Shown in pieces: positions 56,064 through 64,000 of a DNA stretch of 64,000 bases. This DNA comes from Chania fonticola_B (lineage in GTDB: Bacteria > Pseudomonadota > Gammaproteobacteria > Enterobacterales > Enterobacteriaceae). Made by a program: the position numbers and the translations under genes. The stretch lies in assembly GCF_048537545.1 (NCBI RefSeq), contig NZ_CP183218.1. One strand, written 5' to 3'. The notes under the pieces are model-generated. The model saw only the letters and a program-made list of their open reading frames with translations. It was not told the origin of the DNA and ran no database searches. How positions within the stretch are numbered: position 1 is the first letter of the stretch; every line of letters begins with the position of its first letter.

Positions 56064-56565
56064 TGTTCACTCCATGACCGAGGCTTATAAAAAACTGGAG
56101 TGTTAGAGTAAGCATTACGTTAAGTTTTTTCATTAAGAATTCGCATGATCTTTTTCTTAATTATTCTTCTGTTGAATGAAAAAGCAGCTGGGGCGGTATG
56201 GCGGCAAGGTAGTGGCGCTTTTAGCTGGCGGAAAATAAATACATTATTAACAGATGGTTAATTCTGGGCTGCGGACGCGGAGGAAGACTTTGGCTGACAT
56301 ACGGCCCATCTGGCTACCTCGTCAGTGCCGGATCAGGGCTACATACTTAAAGTGGTTGCTGGGCTTGCAGAGCTCGAGAGGGTGGTGTCTTTCAACGAAA
56401 ATATTATCAATAAAAACAACAAGTTAATTTTATTGCACCGGGCTGAATACCGCCGAAAGAAAAACTTCGATACGGCCCGAAACATTACACTCGCGGCCGT
56501 GGATATAGTTCGTTCAATGAGTAAATTGAGCATGGCTGTACGCGTATCCACATCGGAGGAACTAC
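56064..56565. other. Left flank of the 56-60 kb accessory patch
   Basis: About 500 bases between yieE and the first gene fragment. 56064-56250 is AT-rich and should hold the yieE promoter. From about 56270 the composition changes to GC-rich, suggesting the junction with imported DNA. A GTG-started 85-codon frame (56325-56582) is present but matches nothing I know and overlaps the next start, so I do not call it a gene. Confidence 0.45.
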
Positions 56566-56814
56566 ATGAACCAGCACGTTGACCCGAGTATTACCCGCAT
56601 CTACGAAGCTTGGCATAGCACAGTGAAGAAGCGCGATTTAGCCGGTACGGTCGCGCCATATAGCGAGTTCGACAATCTGGTGGCGTGGCACCGGCGCCTC
56701 GGCAAAGCCATTCCTGCGTGGCGGGAGACCGGGTTACAACTTGAGCATCGAATCATCGAGATCGAAGCCATGTTCGGCAAGCGCGCGAAATCAGTACCAA
56801 GTGGGGAGGACTAG
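56566..56814 (+). pseudogene. Chimeric fragment: SnoaL/NTF2-like N-terminus joined to another C-terminus
   Basis: An 82-codon frame with a good GGAGGA RBS. The first 30 residues (MNQHVDPSITRIYEAWHSTV, then KKRDLAGTVA) match the start of SnoaL/NTF2-like proteins, which are usually about 130 residues. From residue 31 (PYSEFDNLVAWHRRLGKAIP) the sequence no longer fits that family and resembles the C-terminal end of a glutathione S-transferase. Most likely a deletion fused two genes. The assignment is from memory of family patterns and is tentative. Confidence 0.45.
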
Positions 56815-56829
56815 CCAGCGGTAATGAGG

Positions 56830-57567
56830 CTACGTGGCTCGGTTGCTGACACTGGTTACGGAAAGCTCGTTGGCCCCCGTACCTTGCTCGATGCCGAAGT
56901 GCTCTCGCAGGGCTACCCATCCTAGCTTCGTGATTGAAATCGAACGGGTCCCAGGGTTCTTCTTCATCCATTTCCAGGCGATGTATGCCTTCATCAGGTG
57001 CGCACCCAGCGGACCGGCCACATGATGCTGTCTCTCCGTCCAATCGAGACATTGTCGAGCGTGGTGACCTTGCATAAGAGCAGGGTCACCGATGTCAAGG
57101 CCGATGCGCTCAAGCCATTCATATCCCTCTTCGGTAAGCACATATGTACGACCATCACTCTCCGCTATCAAATGGCGCTCCAGCATGGCCTGAGTGATCG
57201 CCACACCAACCTCTCCCGCCAGATGATCATAGCAGCAACGGGCGAACTGGAGGTTTCGTGCAGAACGATTCGGCGTGGTTCGCCAGACGGTTTCAGGAGG
57301 GCTAACACATGCCAAACTCTCCAATGCGGCAACCACTTGTGGACCGGCGAGGCGGTAGTAGCGATGACGCCCTGCACGCTGCATCGTAATCAGTCCGCCA
57401 TAGAGAAGCTTGGAGAGATGGGAACTCGTGGTTTGTGCGGTGACGCCTGCGGCCTCGGCAAGCGCGCCAGCCGATAGTGCGCTGCCATCCGACAGCGTAA
57501 TCAGAATGACTGCGCGAACTGGCTCGGCAATCAAGTGAGCAATCGTCGATATGTTGTAAGTGGACAT
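56830..57567 (-). CDS. ArsR-family winged-helix regulator
   Basis: A 245-residue regulator. N-terminal ArsR-type winged helix (about 1-90): HLIAEPVRAVILITL, ALSAGALAEAAGVTAQTTSSHLSKL as recognition helix, and GRHRYYRLAGPQVVAALE wing. The C-terminal 150 residues are unlike simple metal sensors and contain DWTERQHHVAGPLGAHLM, known in ArsR proteins that lie beside MFS exporters. No CxC metal motif is seen. I start at 57567 (MSTYNISTIA); an ATG 6 codons upstream is possible. It is divergent from an MFS gene, which it probably represses. Confidence 0.8.
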   Translation of the reverse strand: MSTYNISTIAHLIAEPVRAVILITLSDGSALSAGALAEAAGVTAQTTSSHLSKLLYGGLITMQRAGRHRYYRLAGPQVVAALESLACVSPPETVWRTTPNRSARNLQFARCCYDHLAGEVGVAITQAMLERHLIAESDGRTYVLTEEGYEWLERIGLDIGDPALMQGHHARQCLDWTERQHHVAGPLGAHLMKAYIAWKWMKKNPGTRSISITKLGWVALREHFGIEQGTGANELSVTSVSNRAT

Positions 57568-57612
57568 GTATAGGATTTCCGTCAAAGCGCCCCGTAATGG
57601 CTACGGATATAG

Positions 57613-57628
57613 TTCGATACGCGTCGAA
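57613..57628. promoter_or_regulatory. Candidate operator of the ArsR-type regulator
   Basis: TTCGA-TACGCG-TCGAA is an inverted repeat in the 123-base region between the divergent regulator and exporter genes, 45 bases upstream of the regulator start. Its position makes it a plausible binding site controlling both promoters. Confidence 0.45.
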
Positions 57629-57690
57629 TAATTTTCAAAGCAAAGCCCGATATAGTCAATTATTAATCAGTTTACTAAGGCGATGCTTCC

Positions 57691-59073
57691 ATGAGTGATA
57701 GGAAAGACCAGCAAGCTCGAGTGCTATTGGCGACGAGTCTCAGCTACGTCATCGTCATCCTTGATACCTCCATAGTCAACGTTGCTCTAGAGCCGATCTC
57801 CGCCAGTTTCCAGACGGGCGTGTCCGGTCTTCAGTGGGTGGTCAACGCTTACACACTTACATTTGCTTGCCTGCTGCTCACGGGGGGGACGCTTGGAGAT
57901 CGCATGGGGGCGAAGAGGATCTATCTTGCCGGCCTGCTGGTTTTCTCAGCGGCCTCCGCACTATGCGGTCTTGCGCCGACATTGATGGTTCTCGTCATTG
58001 CACGGGTACTTCAAGGGATCGGAGCTGCGATGCTCGTTCCCTGCTCGCTGACCCTCATCAATGGCGCATACACAAATACGGATGAGCGCGCGAGTGCGAT
58101 CGGCAAGTGGGCTGGCTTCGGAGGCATCGCAATGGCTGCGGGTCCCCTTGTTGGCGGCGTGCTGATACACCTTCTGGGTTGGCGCAGCATCTTCCTGGTC
58201 AATGTCCCTTTGGCGCTACTGGGGGCATGGTTGACGACGCGCATCCGAAGCGAAGAGGTTGCCATTCATTCGACGCGCCACCTTGATGGTGCAGGGCAGA
58301 TGCTCGCCATCGTTGCGTTGGCATCGTCAGTGGCTGTGCTTATTGAAAGCGCGGAGCTAGGCTGGAGTAGCCGATGGATAGCGGCAGGTGTACTGGGTTC
58401 AACGGTGGCTTGGGCACTTTTCGTGGTTACGGAAGCAAAGTCAAGAGAACCGATGTTGCCCTTGAGATTTTTCAAGAGCGCTGTGTTTTCAACTGCGGCA
58501 TTGGTGTCGATGATTTCGGCCTTGGTCTTCTACGGGTTGTTCTTCCTCCTGAGCCTGTACTTTCAGACCATTCGCGGCTGGGGGGCCCTACAGACAGGTT
58601 TGGCCTTCCTGCCATTGACCGTCTTTGTGACTATTGGCAGTTTCCTCTCTGGTGCGCTCGGCAAGCGGTATGGATCCTTGCGCCTCGTTGCTGGCGGGTT
58701 TCTGCTGTACGCGATCGGCTTTCTCGGCCTGTATGCCGTGACGGATAACGGTCCGTACTGGCGCATTGCATTATGTTTTCCCGCCATGGGATTTGGCGCG
58801 GGGGTTATTACTCCTGCGGCTACAGCTTCATTGATGAATATTATCGATCGGTCACGAGCTGGCATAGCCGCAGGTGTTTTGAATGCCAGCCGCCAGGCCG
58901 GCTCTGCATTTGGCGTAGCAATTTTTGGCGCCCTGCTGGCGGGAGTCGGGGCAGCAAAGGAAGGCATAAGCTTGGCCATCAGCATTGCTATCGGACTTTC
59001 ACTGCTTGCAGCCCTGTGCTGGATAGCGGCGCTCGCATGGCATGCACGGGGACAAGTATCCACGGGGTCATAG
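57691..59073 (+). CDS. MFS drug exporter, DHA2 (EmrB/QacA) family
   Basis: A 460-residue inner-membrane protein with about 14 helices. Family motifs are LDTSIVNVALEPIS in TM1, motif A-like GGTLGDRMGAKRIYLAG after TM2, IARVLQGIGAAMLVPCSLTLI (motif B region) and AAGPLVGGVLIHLLGWRSIFLVNVP (motif C). Proton-driven efflux of drugs or metabolites is expected; the substrate is not predictable. It is divergent from the ArsR-type gene. It is unrelated in detail to HsrA at 4.3 kb, and was probably acquired together with its regulator. Confidence 0.88.
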   Translation: MSDRKDQQARVLLATSLSYVIVILDTSIVNVALEPISASFQTGVSGLQWVVNAYTLTFACLLLTGGTLGDRMGAKRIYLAGLLVFSAASALCGLAPTLMVLVIARVLQGIGAAMLVPCSLTLINGAYTNTDERASAIGKWAGFGGIAMAAGPLVGGVLIHLLGWRSIFLVNVPLALLGAWLTTRIRSEEVAIHSTRHLDGAGQMLAIVALASSVAVLIESAELGWSSRWIAAGVLGSTVAWALFVVTEAKSREPMLPLRFFKSAVFSTAALVSMISALVFYGLFFLLSLYFQTIRGWGALQTGLAFLPLTVFVTIGSFLSGALGKRYGSLRLVAGGFLLYAIGFLGLYAVTDNGPYWRIALCFPAMGFGAGVITPAATASLMNIIDRSRAGIAAGVLNASRQAGSAFGVAIFGALLAGVGAAKEGISLAISIAIGLSLLAALCWIAALAWHARGQVSTGS

Positions 59074-59185
59074 TTGCCAACTCTATGGAAAGAGTAAGGG
59101 GTTTAAAGGAAGTGCTGGAATCGGAGACGTCGTTCTCTGCTTGCTGCACAAGAAACTGCATCCGCAGAAACGAAGGGAGTAGCAG

Positions 59186-59412
59186 ATGCACACCTGTTCA
59201 GAGCACGAACTTGTAGCGCTTGCCGGAATCTGAGTCTTGCCGCTCTATTGCACCCACACCCACACATTACCAGTGCCTTCTTCGAGCAACGAAGCGAGTT
59301 CCAATGGCATCCTGGCTTGATGCTGCCGAATTTAACGCTGCAGATTTCGTTCATGAAGGACCTGGTTAGCTTGGTGGATCCTACCAGTAAACTATCTTTC
59401 CTCGCCTATCTG
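59186..59412 (+). pseudogene. Remnant of a lysine/ornithine N-hydroxylase (IucD/PvdA family)
   Basis: An ATG at 59186 with a GAAGGGAG RBS starts MHTCSEHELVALAGI, then hits a stop. In the next frame, from about 59230, the reading continues NLSLAALLHPHPHITSAFFE, then FQWHPGLMLPNLTLQISF and MKDLVSLVDPTSKLSFLAYL. The two halves join as the FAD-binding start GIGPFNLSLAALL of siderophore N6-hydroxylases, with the GPF segment lost. The family continues for about 300 more residues, but here it ends near 59412. So there are two lesions: a small deletion/frameshift and a large truncation. Confidence 0.65.
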
Positions 59413-59559
59413 GCGTTTCCCATCATGCCAGGGTTGGGCAAGGCACTCTGGTCGAGGTTGGGTTGTGAAGGTGATCCTCAACGCGATCAGCTACTGGCCA
59501 GGTCGCAACCTGAGTTTCAGGACATGGGCAGCCCATGGTTCCTCCCCCTGTCGATTGAA

Positions 59560-60271
59560 TCACTGCGACCATGCCTGCCCGCAAGCCTTATAGGGCAAGC
59601 AAGCTGCAAAATGCCATGGGGCCATTATCGAAGAGCATCGTACAGTCCGCCGAATTTTGTCTCGAAAGAGGCTAGTTGAGGGGGTAGAGACAGATACAGG
59701 CTTGGTTCGAAGCCCTTTGATTGTCAACGCGGCCGGCCCTTGGGCCGCAGCCTTATCAGAAAGTTGCCAAGCCCCGCTGCCCATATCAGCATCACGCCAG
59801 TGTGTGGCCATCATACAGCTCCAGAACGATGAAAATGGGAAGAGGTTGCCAGGCTACAGTGACCGTCAACGCGGGTTCTATCTTCGCCCTTCGGCAGTTA
59901 ATCAGTATATGATCGGTTCGCTGGCGCAGCACGATAGGGAGCTGGCAGACCCGGATCGGCTTGACCGACAGATGAGTGAATCTGCGATACGACAGTTCGT
60001 TACGCGCGCCGAAACCCGATTTGGCAGATTCGGATCGGTGAGCCCTGTGGGTAGCCGTGTCTCGTTCTTCGATGATACGCCCGATGGCAACCCAATCATT
60101 GGTGCCGATCCGAGAGTGGAAGGGTTGTTTGTTGCCGCAGGCTTATCTGGACATGGGTTCAAGTTTGCTCCGGTGTTTGGACCGGCGATATTGCAGGCCA
60201 TCACTTCTAAGACTTGCATGAAAGGTATGGAGGCCTTTGCTGTCGAGAGATTCTTGAGGCACAGACTGTAG
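59560..60271 (+). pseudogene. 3' remnant of a DAO-family FAD-dependent oxidoreductase
   Basis: From 59594 the frame reads GKQAAKCHGAIIEEHRTVRR, then LVRSPLIVNAAGPWAAALSE, FYLRPSAVNQYMIGSLAQHD and PDGNPIIGADPRVEGLFVAA followed by GLSGHGFKFAPVFGPAILQAI. This is the C-terminal half of a D-amino-acid/glycine/sarcosine-oxidase-like protein, with the usual NAAGPW and GLSGHGF patterns. An in-frame TAG at 59591-59593 interrupts the upstream continuation, and the N-terminal Rossmann GxGxxG region is missing. Translation could restart at 59657, but that would lack the FAD-binding half. Confidence 0.7.
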
Positions 60272-60317
60272 TAAGTGCACTTAGTGAGCTTTTCGGGCTC
60301 AGTGAGTGCCATCTGGA

Positions 60318-60361
60318 TGTCCAAGTAGAGGAAGGTTCGGGCTAAAATCGCTACTTGGACA
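60318..60361. repeat. 11-base perfect inverted repeat at the right edge of the accessory patch
   Basis: TGTCCAAGTAG (60318-60328) and CTACTTGGACA (60351-60361) flank a 22-base centre, 50 bases before the mnmE 3' end. It starts TG and ends CA like insertion-sequence termini, but could equally be a terminator-type stem. No transposase is nearby. Confidence 0.45.
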
Positions 60362-60410
60362 TAAACCAGGTGGCTATCAGAGTGCTTCGATGGAGCAAGG
60401 TGGACGCCGG

Positions 60411-61775
60411 TTATTTACCAATACAGAAGCTGGAGAAGATGCGCCCGAGCAGATCATCAGAAGTAAACTCCCCGGTGATTTCGCTCAACGCCTGCTGTGC
60501 CAACCGTAGTTCCTCAGCCAGCAGTTCCCCCGCGTAAGCGCTCACTAACTGTTCTTTACCCTGCACCAGATGCTGTGCCGCCTGCTCCAGAGCCTGCAAG
60601 TGACGGCGGCGGGCCAGGAAGCCGCCTTCCATATTGCTGGTGAAGCCCATGCTCTGTTTCAGATGGTCACGCAGCAGGTCGATCCCCTCACCGGTACGCG
60701 CCGACAGGCGAATAAGTGAGTGACCATTTACTTCGCTCAGGCCCAATGCCTCGCCGGTAATGTCGGCCTTGTTACGCACGACGGTGATCGGCAAGGTGCT
60801 GGGCAGACGTGCCATAAACTCCGGCCAAATATCGGCGGGCTCGGTGGCGGCGGTGGTGGTGCCATCCACCATAAACAGCACGCGATCCGCCTGTTCGATC
60901 TCGTTCCAGGCACGTTCGATGCCGATACGCTCAACTTCGTCGCTGGCTTCCCGCAGCCCGGCGGTATCGATAATGTGCAGTGGCATGCCATCGATATGAA
61001 TATGTTCGCGCAACACATCGCGCGTGGTGCCTGCAATGTCGGTGACGATGGCTGCTTCACGCCCTGCAAGCTCATTGAGCAGGCTGGATTTTCCGGCGTT
61101 GGGCCGCCCGGCGATCACCACCTTCATCCCTTCACGCAGCAGGCTGCCTTGTCGCGCCTCGGCCCGCACGCCATCCAGATCGGCCATCACACCGTTCAAT
61201 TGGGCTTCAATTTTGCCATCCGAAAGGAAGTCGATTTCCTCATCCGGGAAGTCGATGGCCGCTTCTACGTAGATGCGCAGGTGAGTGAGCGCTTCCACAA
61301 GCTGATGGATACGGAGGGAAAAAGCACCTTGCAGCGAGTTCATGGCTGAACGGGCTGCCTGTTCGGAACTGGCATCGATCAGATCGGCAATGGCTTCGGC
61401 CTGGGCCAGATCCAGCTTGTCATTGAGGAAAGCGCGCTCCGAGAACTCACCTGGGCGGGCAATCCGCACGCCTGGCAGGGCCAACACGCGTTTGAGCAAC
61501 AGATCGAGGATCACCGGCCCACCGTGGCCCTGTAGTTCCAGCACGTCCTCACCGGTAAAGGAATTGGGGCCGGGGAACCACAGTGCGATCCCCTGATCCA
61601 GCGTACTGCCTTCAGCGTCACGGAACGGCAGATAATCGGCATAACGCGGCTTAGGAAGTTTACCGAGTACCGCCAGGGCAACGTCCTTGGCTCCGCGGCC
61701 AGAAATGCGCAGGATGCCGACACCGCCGCGTCCGGGCGGGGTAGCAAGAGCAGCGATGGTATCGGTGGTGTTCAT
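60411..61775 (-). CDS. mnmE: MnmE (TrmE), tRNA modification GTPase
   Basis: 454 residues, equal to E. coli. The N-terminal tetrahydrofolate-binding domain (ATPPGRGGVGILRISG) is followed by a helical domain. An inserted G domain has P-loop GRPNAGKSSLLN (about residues 223-234), switch GTTRD, G3 DTAGLR and G4 NKAD. The C-terminus ends FCIGK with the catalytic Cys. It works with MnmG (26.8 kb) on wobble uridine modification. The accessory patch begins directly beyond its 3' end; in E. coli the tnaCAB genes occupy that interval. Confidence 0.98.
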   Translation of the reverse strand: MNTTDTIAALATPPGRGGVGILRISGRGAKDVALAVLGKLPKPRYADYLPFRDAEGSTLDQGIALWFPGPNSFTGEDVLELQGHGGPVILDLLLKRVLALPGVRIARPGEFSERAFLNDKLDLAQAEAIADLIDASSEQAARSAMNSLQGAFSLRIHQLVEALTHLRIYVEAAIDFPDEEIDFLSDGKIEAQLNGVMADLDGVRAEARQGSLLREGMKVVIAGRPNAGKSSLLNELAGREAAIVTDIAGTTRDVLREHIHIDGMPLHIIDTAGLREASDEVERIGIERAWNEIEQADRVLFMVDGTTTAATEPADIWPEFMARLPSTLPITVVRNKADITGEALGLSEVNGHSLIRLSARTGEGIDLLRDHLKQSMGFTSNMEGGFLARRRHLQALEQAAQHLVQGKEQLVSAYAGELLAEELRLAQQALSEITGEFTSDDLLGRIFSSFCIGK

Positions 61776-61801
61776 AGCGGTTTATCTCTCTGACAATATG
61801 C

Positions 61802-61825
61802 AAAAAGGCGGTCTAATGACCGCCT
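61802..61825 (-). terminator. Rho-independent terminator of yidC
   Basis: On the minus strand AGGCGGTC and GACCGCCT pair around ATTA, followed by TTTTTG. It lies 64 bases beyond the yidC stop and just before mnmE. Confidence 0.85.
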
Positions 61826-61847
61826 CTACTGGCAACGTGACTGGTGT

Positions 61848-61869
61848 CGTAGGGGCATAAGCCCCTACG
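61848..61869. repeat. Intergenic palindrome between mnmE and yidC
   Basis: CGTAGGGGC (61848-61856) and GCCCCTACG (61861-61869) around ATAA form a perfect 9-base stem. Similar GTAGGGGC-type dyads are common between genes in Serratia-like genomes (from memory). Compare the palindrome at 53402-53423. Confidence 0.55.
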
Positions 61870-61888
61870 GGTGTTGCCTAACTCAATA

Positions 61889-63529
61889 CTAGACTTTCTT
61901 CTTGTCGCGGCTGTGTAGACCACGTTTTTCCAGCCCGCGGTAAATCAGCTGCTGCTGGACGATGGTCACCAGGTTACTGACGATATAGTACAGCACCAGA
62001 CCAGACGGGAACCACAGGAAGAACACTGTGAAGATCACCGGCATAAAGGTCATGATTTTCTGCTGCATCGGGTCCGTCACGGTGGTGGGTGACATCTTCT
62101 GGATGAAGTACATGGTCACACCCATCAGCACTGGCAGGATATAGTACGGGTCTTGCGCCGACAGGTCATGGATCCACCAGATAAACGGCGCATGACGCAG
62201 CTCAACCGAGCCCATCAGCATGTAGTACAAGGCCAGGAAGATTGGCATCTGGATAACCAGCGGCAAGCAACCCCCTAACGGGTTCACCTTCTCAGCTTTG
62301 TACAGCGCCATCATTTCCTGGCTCATACGCTGCTTGTCATCACCGATACGTTCACGCATCGCCTGCAGTTTTGGCTGCAGCATGCGCATTTTGGCCATCG
62401 AGGTGTACTGCGCTTTGGTCAGCGGGTACATGATGCCGCGCACGATGAAGGTGATGATGATGATCGAGAAGCCCCAGTTGCCGATGAAACTGTGAATGAA
62501 CTTCAGCAGTTTGAACAGCGGTTGGGAGATGAACCACAGCCAGCCGTAATCGACGGTCAGATCCAGATGCGGTGCCAGTTGGGCCATCTGATCTTGCAGC
62601 TCCGGGCCAACCCACAGGGTAGCATTCAGCTGTTTCTCAGCGCCTGGTTGCACAATCACTGGCTCAGCTTTAAAGCCGATGGCAGACAGGTTGGTACCTG
62701 GCTTAGAGGTATAGAACGTGTTGACGCCCTGAGTCTGCGGCACCCACGCGGTGGCGAAGTACTGTTGCAACATCGCAATCCAGCCGCCCTGGGTGGTGAC
62801 GTTCAGATTCTCATCCTTGTCGAACGCATACTTTTGGTATTTGTCTTCGCTGGATGAGTAAGCCGCACCACGGAAGGTGTGCAGTGCAAAGTTGTTGCTG
62901 CCGGTGTCACGATGCTTAGGCAAGTCGGTGGTCTGCTTCAACTGGCCAAACAGGGTCAGTTCCAGCGGAGTCGCGCTTTTGTTGACGATGGAGTAGTCCA
63001 CGCCAACGGCATAATGGTTACGCTTGAGCACAAAGGTCTTGGTGAAGACCGAACCGTCTTTGCCGGTAAAGGTCAGCGGAATACGCAGTTCATCCTGGCC
63101 ATCAGCCAGCGTGAAGGTATCCTGCGCCGCCTCAAACAGAGGACGCTCGCCGTTTGCCGGGTTATCCGGGCCGTCTCGGCCCGTCAGGCCGCTTTGTGCC
63201 TGGTAGACGAATGACGGGGTGGATTCCAGCAGCGTAAATGGAGTCGATGAACCCAGGGTTTCCGGGTAGGCCAACAGTTTAGCCTGCTCGATATCGCCAC
63301 CACGGGTATTGATGGTCAGCGACAGCACGTCAGTGTTAACGGTGATCAGTTTACCCTGGCCACTGCCTGGTACAGCTGAACTTGCGGCATCACCGGTTGC
63401 TGGGTTCGCAGTCTGTTGCGTGGTCTGGGTGGCTACTGGTTGCGGAGCGTTGTCCACTTGCCAGGCCTGCCAGATCATGAAAGACACGAACAGCAGAGCG
63501 ATGAGGAGAAGATTGCGTTGCGAATCCAT
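61889..63529 (-). CDS. yidC: YidC, membrane protein insertase
   Basis: A 546-residue Oxa1-superfamily insertase (E. coli 548). N-terminal membrane anchor (RNLLLIALLFVSFMIWQAWQ), a large periplasmic beta-sandwich domain (about 60-340), then five conserved core helices with GNWGFSIIIITFIVRGIMYPL containing the groove arginine (R at about 365). The cytoplasmic hairpin KMRMLQPKLQAMRER follows, and the tail ends RGLHSRDKKKV. It inserts Fo c, a and other inner-membrane proteins, including AtpE and AtpB encoded here. It starts 2 bases after yidD ends. Confidence 0.98.
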   Translation of the reverse strand: MDSQRNLLLIALLFVSFMIWQAWQVDNAPQPVATQTTQQTANPATGDAASSAVPGSGQGKLITVNTDVLSLTINTRGGDIEQAKLLAYPETLGSSTPFTLLESTPSFVYQAQSGLTGRDGPDNPANGERPLFEAAQDTFTLADGQDELRIPLTFTGKDGSVFTKTFVLKRNHYAVGVDYSIVNKSATPLELTLFGQLKQTTDLPKHRDTGSNNFALHTFRGAAYSSSEDKYQKYAFDKDENLNVTTQGGWIAMLQQYFATAWVPQTQGVNTFYTSKPGTNLSAIGFKAEPVIVQPGAEKQLNATLWVGPELQDQMAQLAPHLDLTVDYGWLWFISQPLFKLLKFIHSFIGNWGFSIIIITFIVRGIMYPLTKAQYTSMAKMRMLQPKLQAMRERIGDDKQRMSQEMMALYKAEKVNPLGGCLPLVIQMPIFLALYYMLMGSVELRHAPFIWWIHDLSAQDPYYILPVLMGVTMYFIQKMSPTTVTDPMQQKIMTFMPVIFTVFFLWFPSGLVLYYIVSNLVTIVQQQLIYRGLEKRGLHSRDKKKV

Positions 63530-63531
63530 CG

Positions 63532-63789
63532 TTAGTGTTCTCTGTTATCGTCGGTTTTCGGCGGCACGGGATCATCGCCACCTGGGTTCAAAGGGTGGCA
63601 TTTTAATACGCGTTTCAATGTCAACCAACTGCCTTTTAACATGCCAAACCTGCGTAATGCCTCAATTGCGTAATGAGAACATGTCGGCTGGAAGCGACAA
63701 CGTGGCCCAAGCAGCGGGCTGAGCACGAGCTGATACGCCCGAACCAGCCCGATCAGGATGCGGGAGCCTGGCGACAGTGGCGACGCCAT
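63532..63789 (-). CDS. yidD: YidD, membrane protein insertion efficiency factor
   Basis: An 85-residue protein (E. coli 85) with an amphipathic helix and the cysteine-containing core LSPLLGPRCRFQPTCSHYAIEAL. It is followed by HPLNPGGDDPVPP. The ATG at 63789 overlaps the 3' end of rnpA by 37 bases in another frame, the same organisation as in E. coli. It assists YidC-dependent insertion. Confidence 0.96.
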   Translation of the reverse strand: MASPLSPGSRILIGLVRAYQLVLSPLLGPRCRFQPTCSHYAIEALRRFGMLKGSWLTLKRVLKCHPLNPGGDDPVPPKTDDNREH

Positions 63790-64000
63790 AATTTTTCCAA
63801 AGCTTCCGTCAGTGCACGATTATCCAAATCCGCTATCCCTTTTTTGGCCACCACCACAAAATCCATCGCCGGTAGCTCGTGCTGACGTAAACGGAAGCTT
63901 TCGCGGGTTAGGCGTTTGATCCGGTTGCGTTCATGCGCGCGTTTGACGTGTTTTTTGGCGACGGTAAGACCGATGCGGGGATGCCCCAGCTGGTTCAGGC
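63753..64000 (-). CDS. rnpA: RnpA, ribonuclease P protein component (C-terminal part, truncated by window edge)
   Basis: The minus-strand frame enters at the right edge and ends with TGA at 63753-63755. The visible part includes LGHPRIGLTVAKKHVKRAHE, then RNRIKRLTRESFRLRQHELP and DNRALTEALEKLWRRHCRQA, matching the RNase P protein signature RNR[IL]KR. It binds the RNase P RNA and widens its substrate range. The first roughly 35 codons lie outside the window. It overlaps yidD by 37 bases. Confidence 0.95.
   Translation of the reverse strand, partial: LNQLGHPRIGLTVAKKHVKRAHERNRIKRLTRESFRLRQHELPAMDFVVVAKKGIADLDNRALTEALEKLWRRHCRQAPAS

Noticed and set aside
56325..56582. An 85-codon GTG-started frame in the accessory patch
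   Set aside because: No clear RBS or family similarity, and it overlaps the better-supported start at 56566. Could be a fragment of an older gene but I cannot show it.
59248..59679. A 143-codon frame taken as one gene
   Set aside because: Only its first part fits the N-hydroxylase remnant; the rest runs out of frame into the oxidoreductase remnant. It is a chance fusion of fragments, not a gene.

Overview
This window is the oriC neighbourhood of an enterobacterial chromosome. Gene order matches the Escherichia coli segment from rnpA through oriC to the rrnC operon, in inverted orientation. Protein sequences are close to E. coli throughout but clearly not E. coli. Together with the accessory content (an hdeD/hdeB/AdiA-like cluster, a YagU-type protein, no tna operon in the mnmE-yieE interval) this suggests Serratia or a close relative. 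The genus is an inference from remembered sequences, not a database result.

Layout, left to right. 1-3450: 5' part of 23S, tRNA-Glu(TTC) and 16S rRNA on the minus strand, with boxA elements and tandem P1/P2 promoters. 3.6-5.7 kb: regulator yieP and exporter hsrA. 5.7-11.7 kb: minus-strand ribose operon rbsDACBKR with a CRP/RbsR control region. 11.7-18.5 kb: kup, ravA-viaA, asnA and asnC. 18.8-25.5 kb: an inserted acid-resistance islet (hdeD, hdeB, APC antiporter, AdiA-like decarboxylase, second APC antiporter). 25.9-26.8 kb: mioC and oriC, with DnaA boxes, AT-rich 13-mers and dense GATC sites. 26.8-37 kb: mnmG, rsmG and the complete atpIBEFHAGDC operon. 37.2-40.7 kb: glmU-glmS. 40.7-42.9 kb: an uncharacterised ATP-grasp plus GNAT-like gene pair. 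43.1-47.9 kb: the Pho regulon operon pstSCAB-phoU. 48-50.4 kb: a polar amino acid ABC importer without an ATPase gene. 50.5-56.1 kb: a YagU-like protein, yieH, adeP, a secreted hydrolase-like protein with no nucleophile serine, chrR and yieE. 56.1-60.4 kb: an accessory patch with an ArsR-type regulator divergent from a DHA2 exporter, flanked by broken gene fragments. 60.4-64 kb: mnmE, yidC, yidD and the 3' part of rnpA.

Most genes are housekeeping: energy (ATP synthase), envelope precursors (GlmU, GlmS), membrane insertion (YidC/YidD), tRNA and rRNA modification (MnmE, MnmG, RsmG) and nutrient uptake (ribose, K+, phosphate, adenine). The islands are where novelty lies. The acid islet would form a proton-consuming decarboxylase/antiporter cycle plus periplasmic chaperone protection. 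The ATP-grasp/GNAT pair looks like a small, translationally coupled biosynthetic unit of unknown product. The 56-60 kb patch records past horizontal transfer and decay, including a siderophore-type N-hydroxylase remnant.
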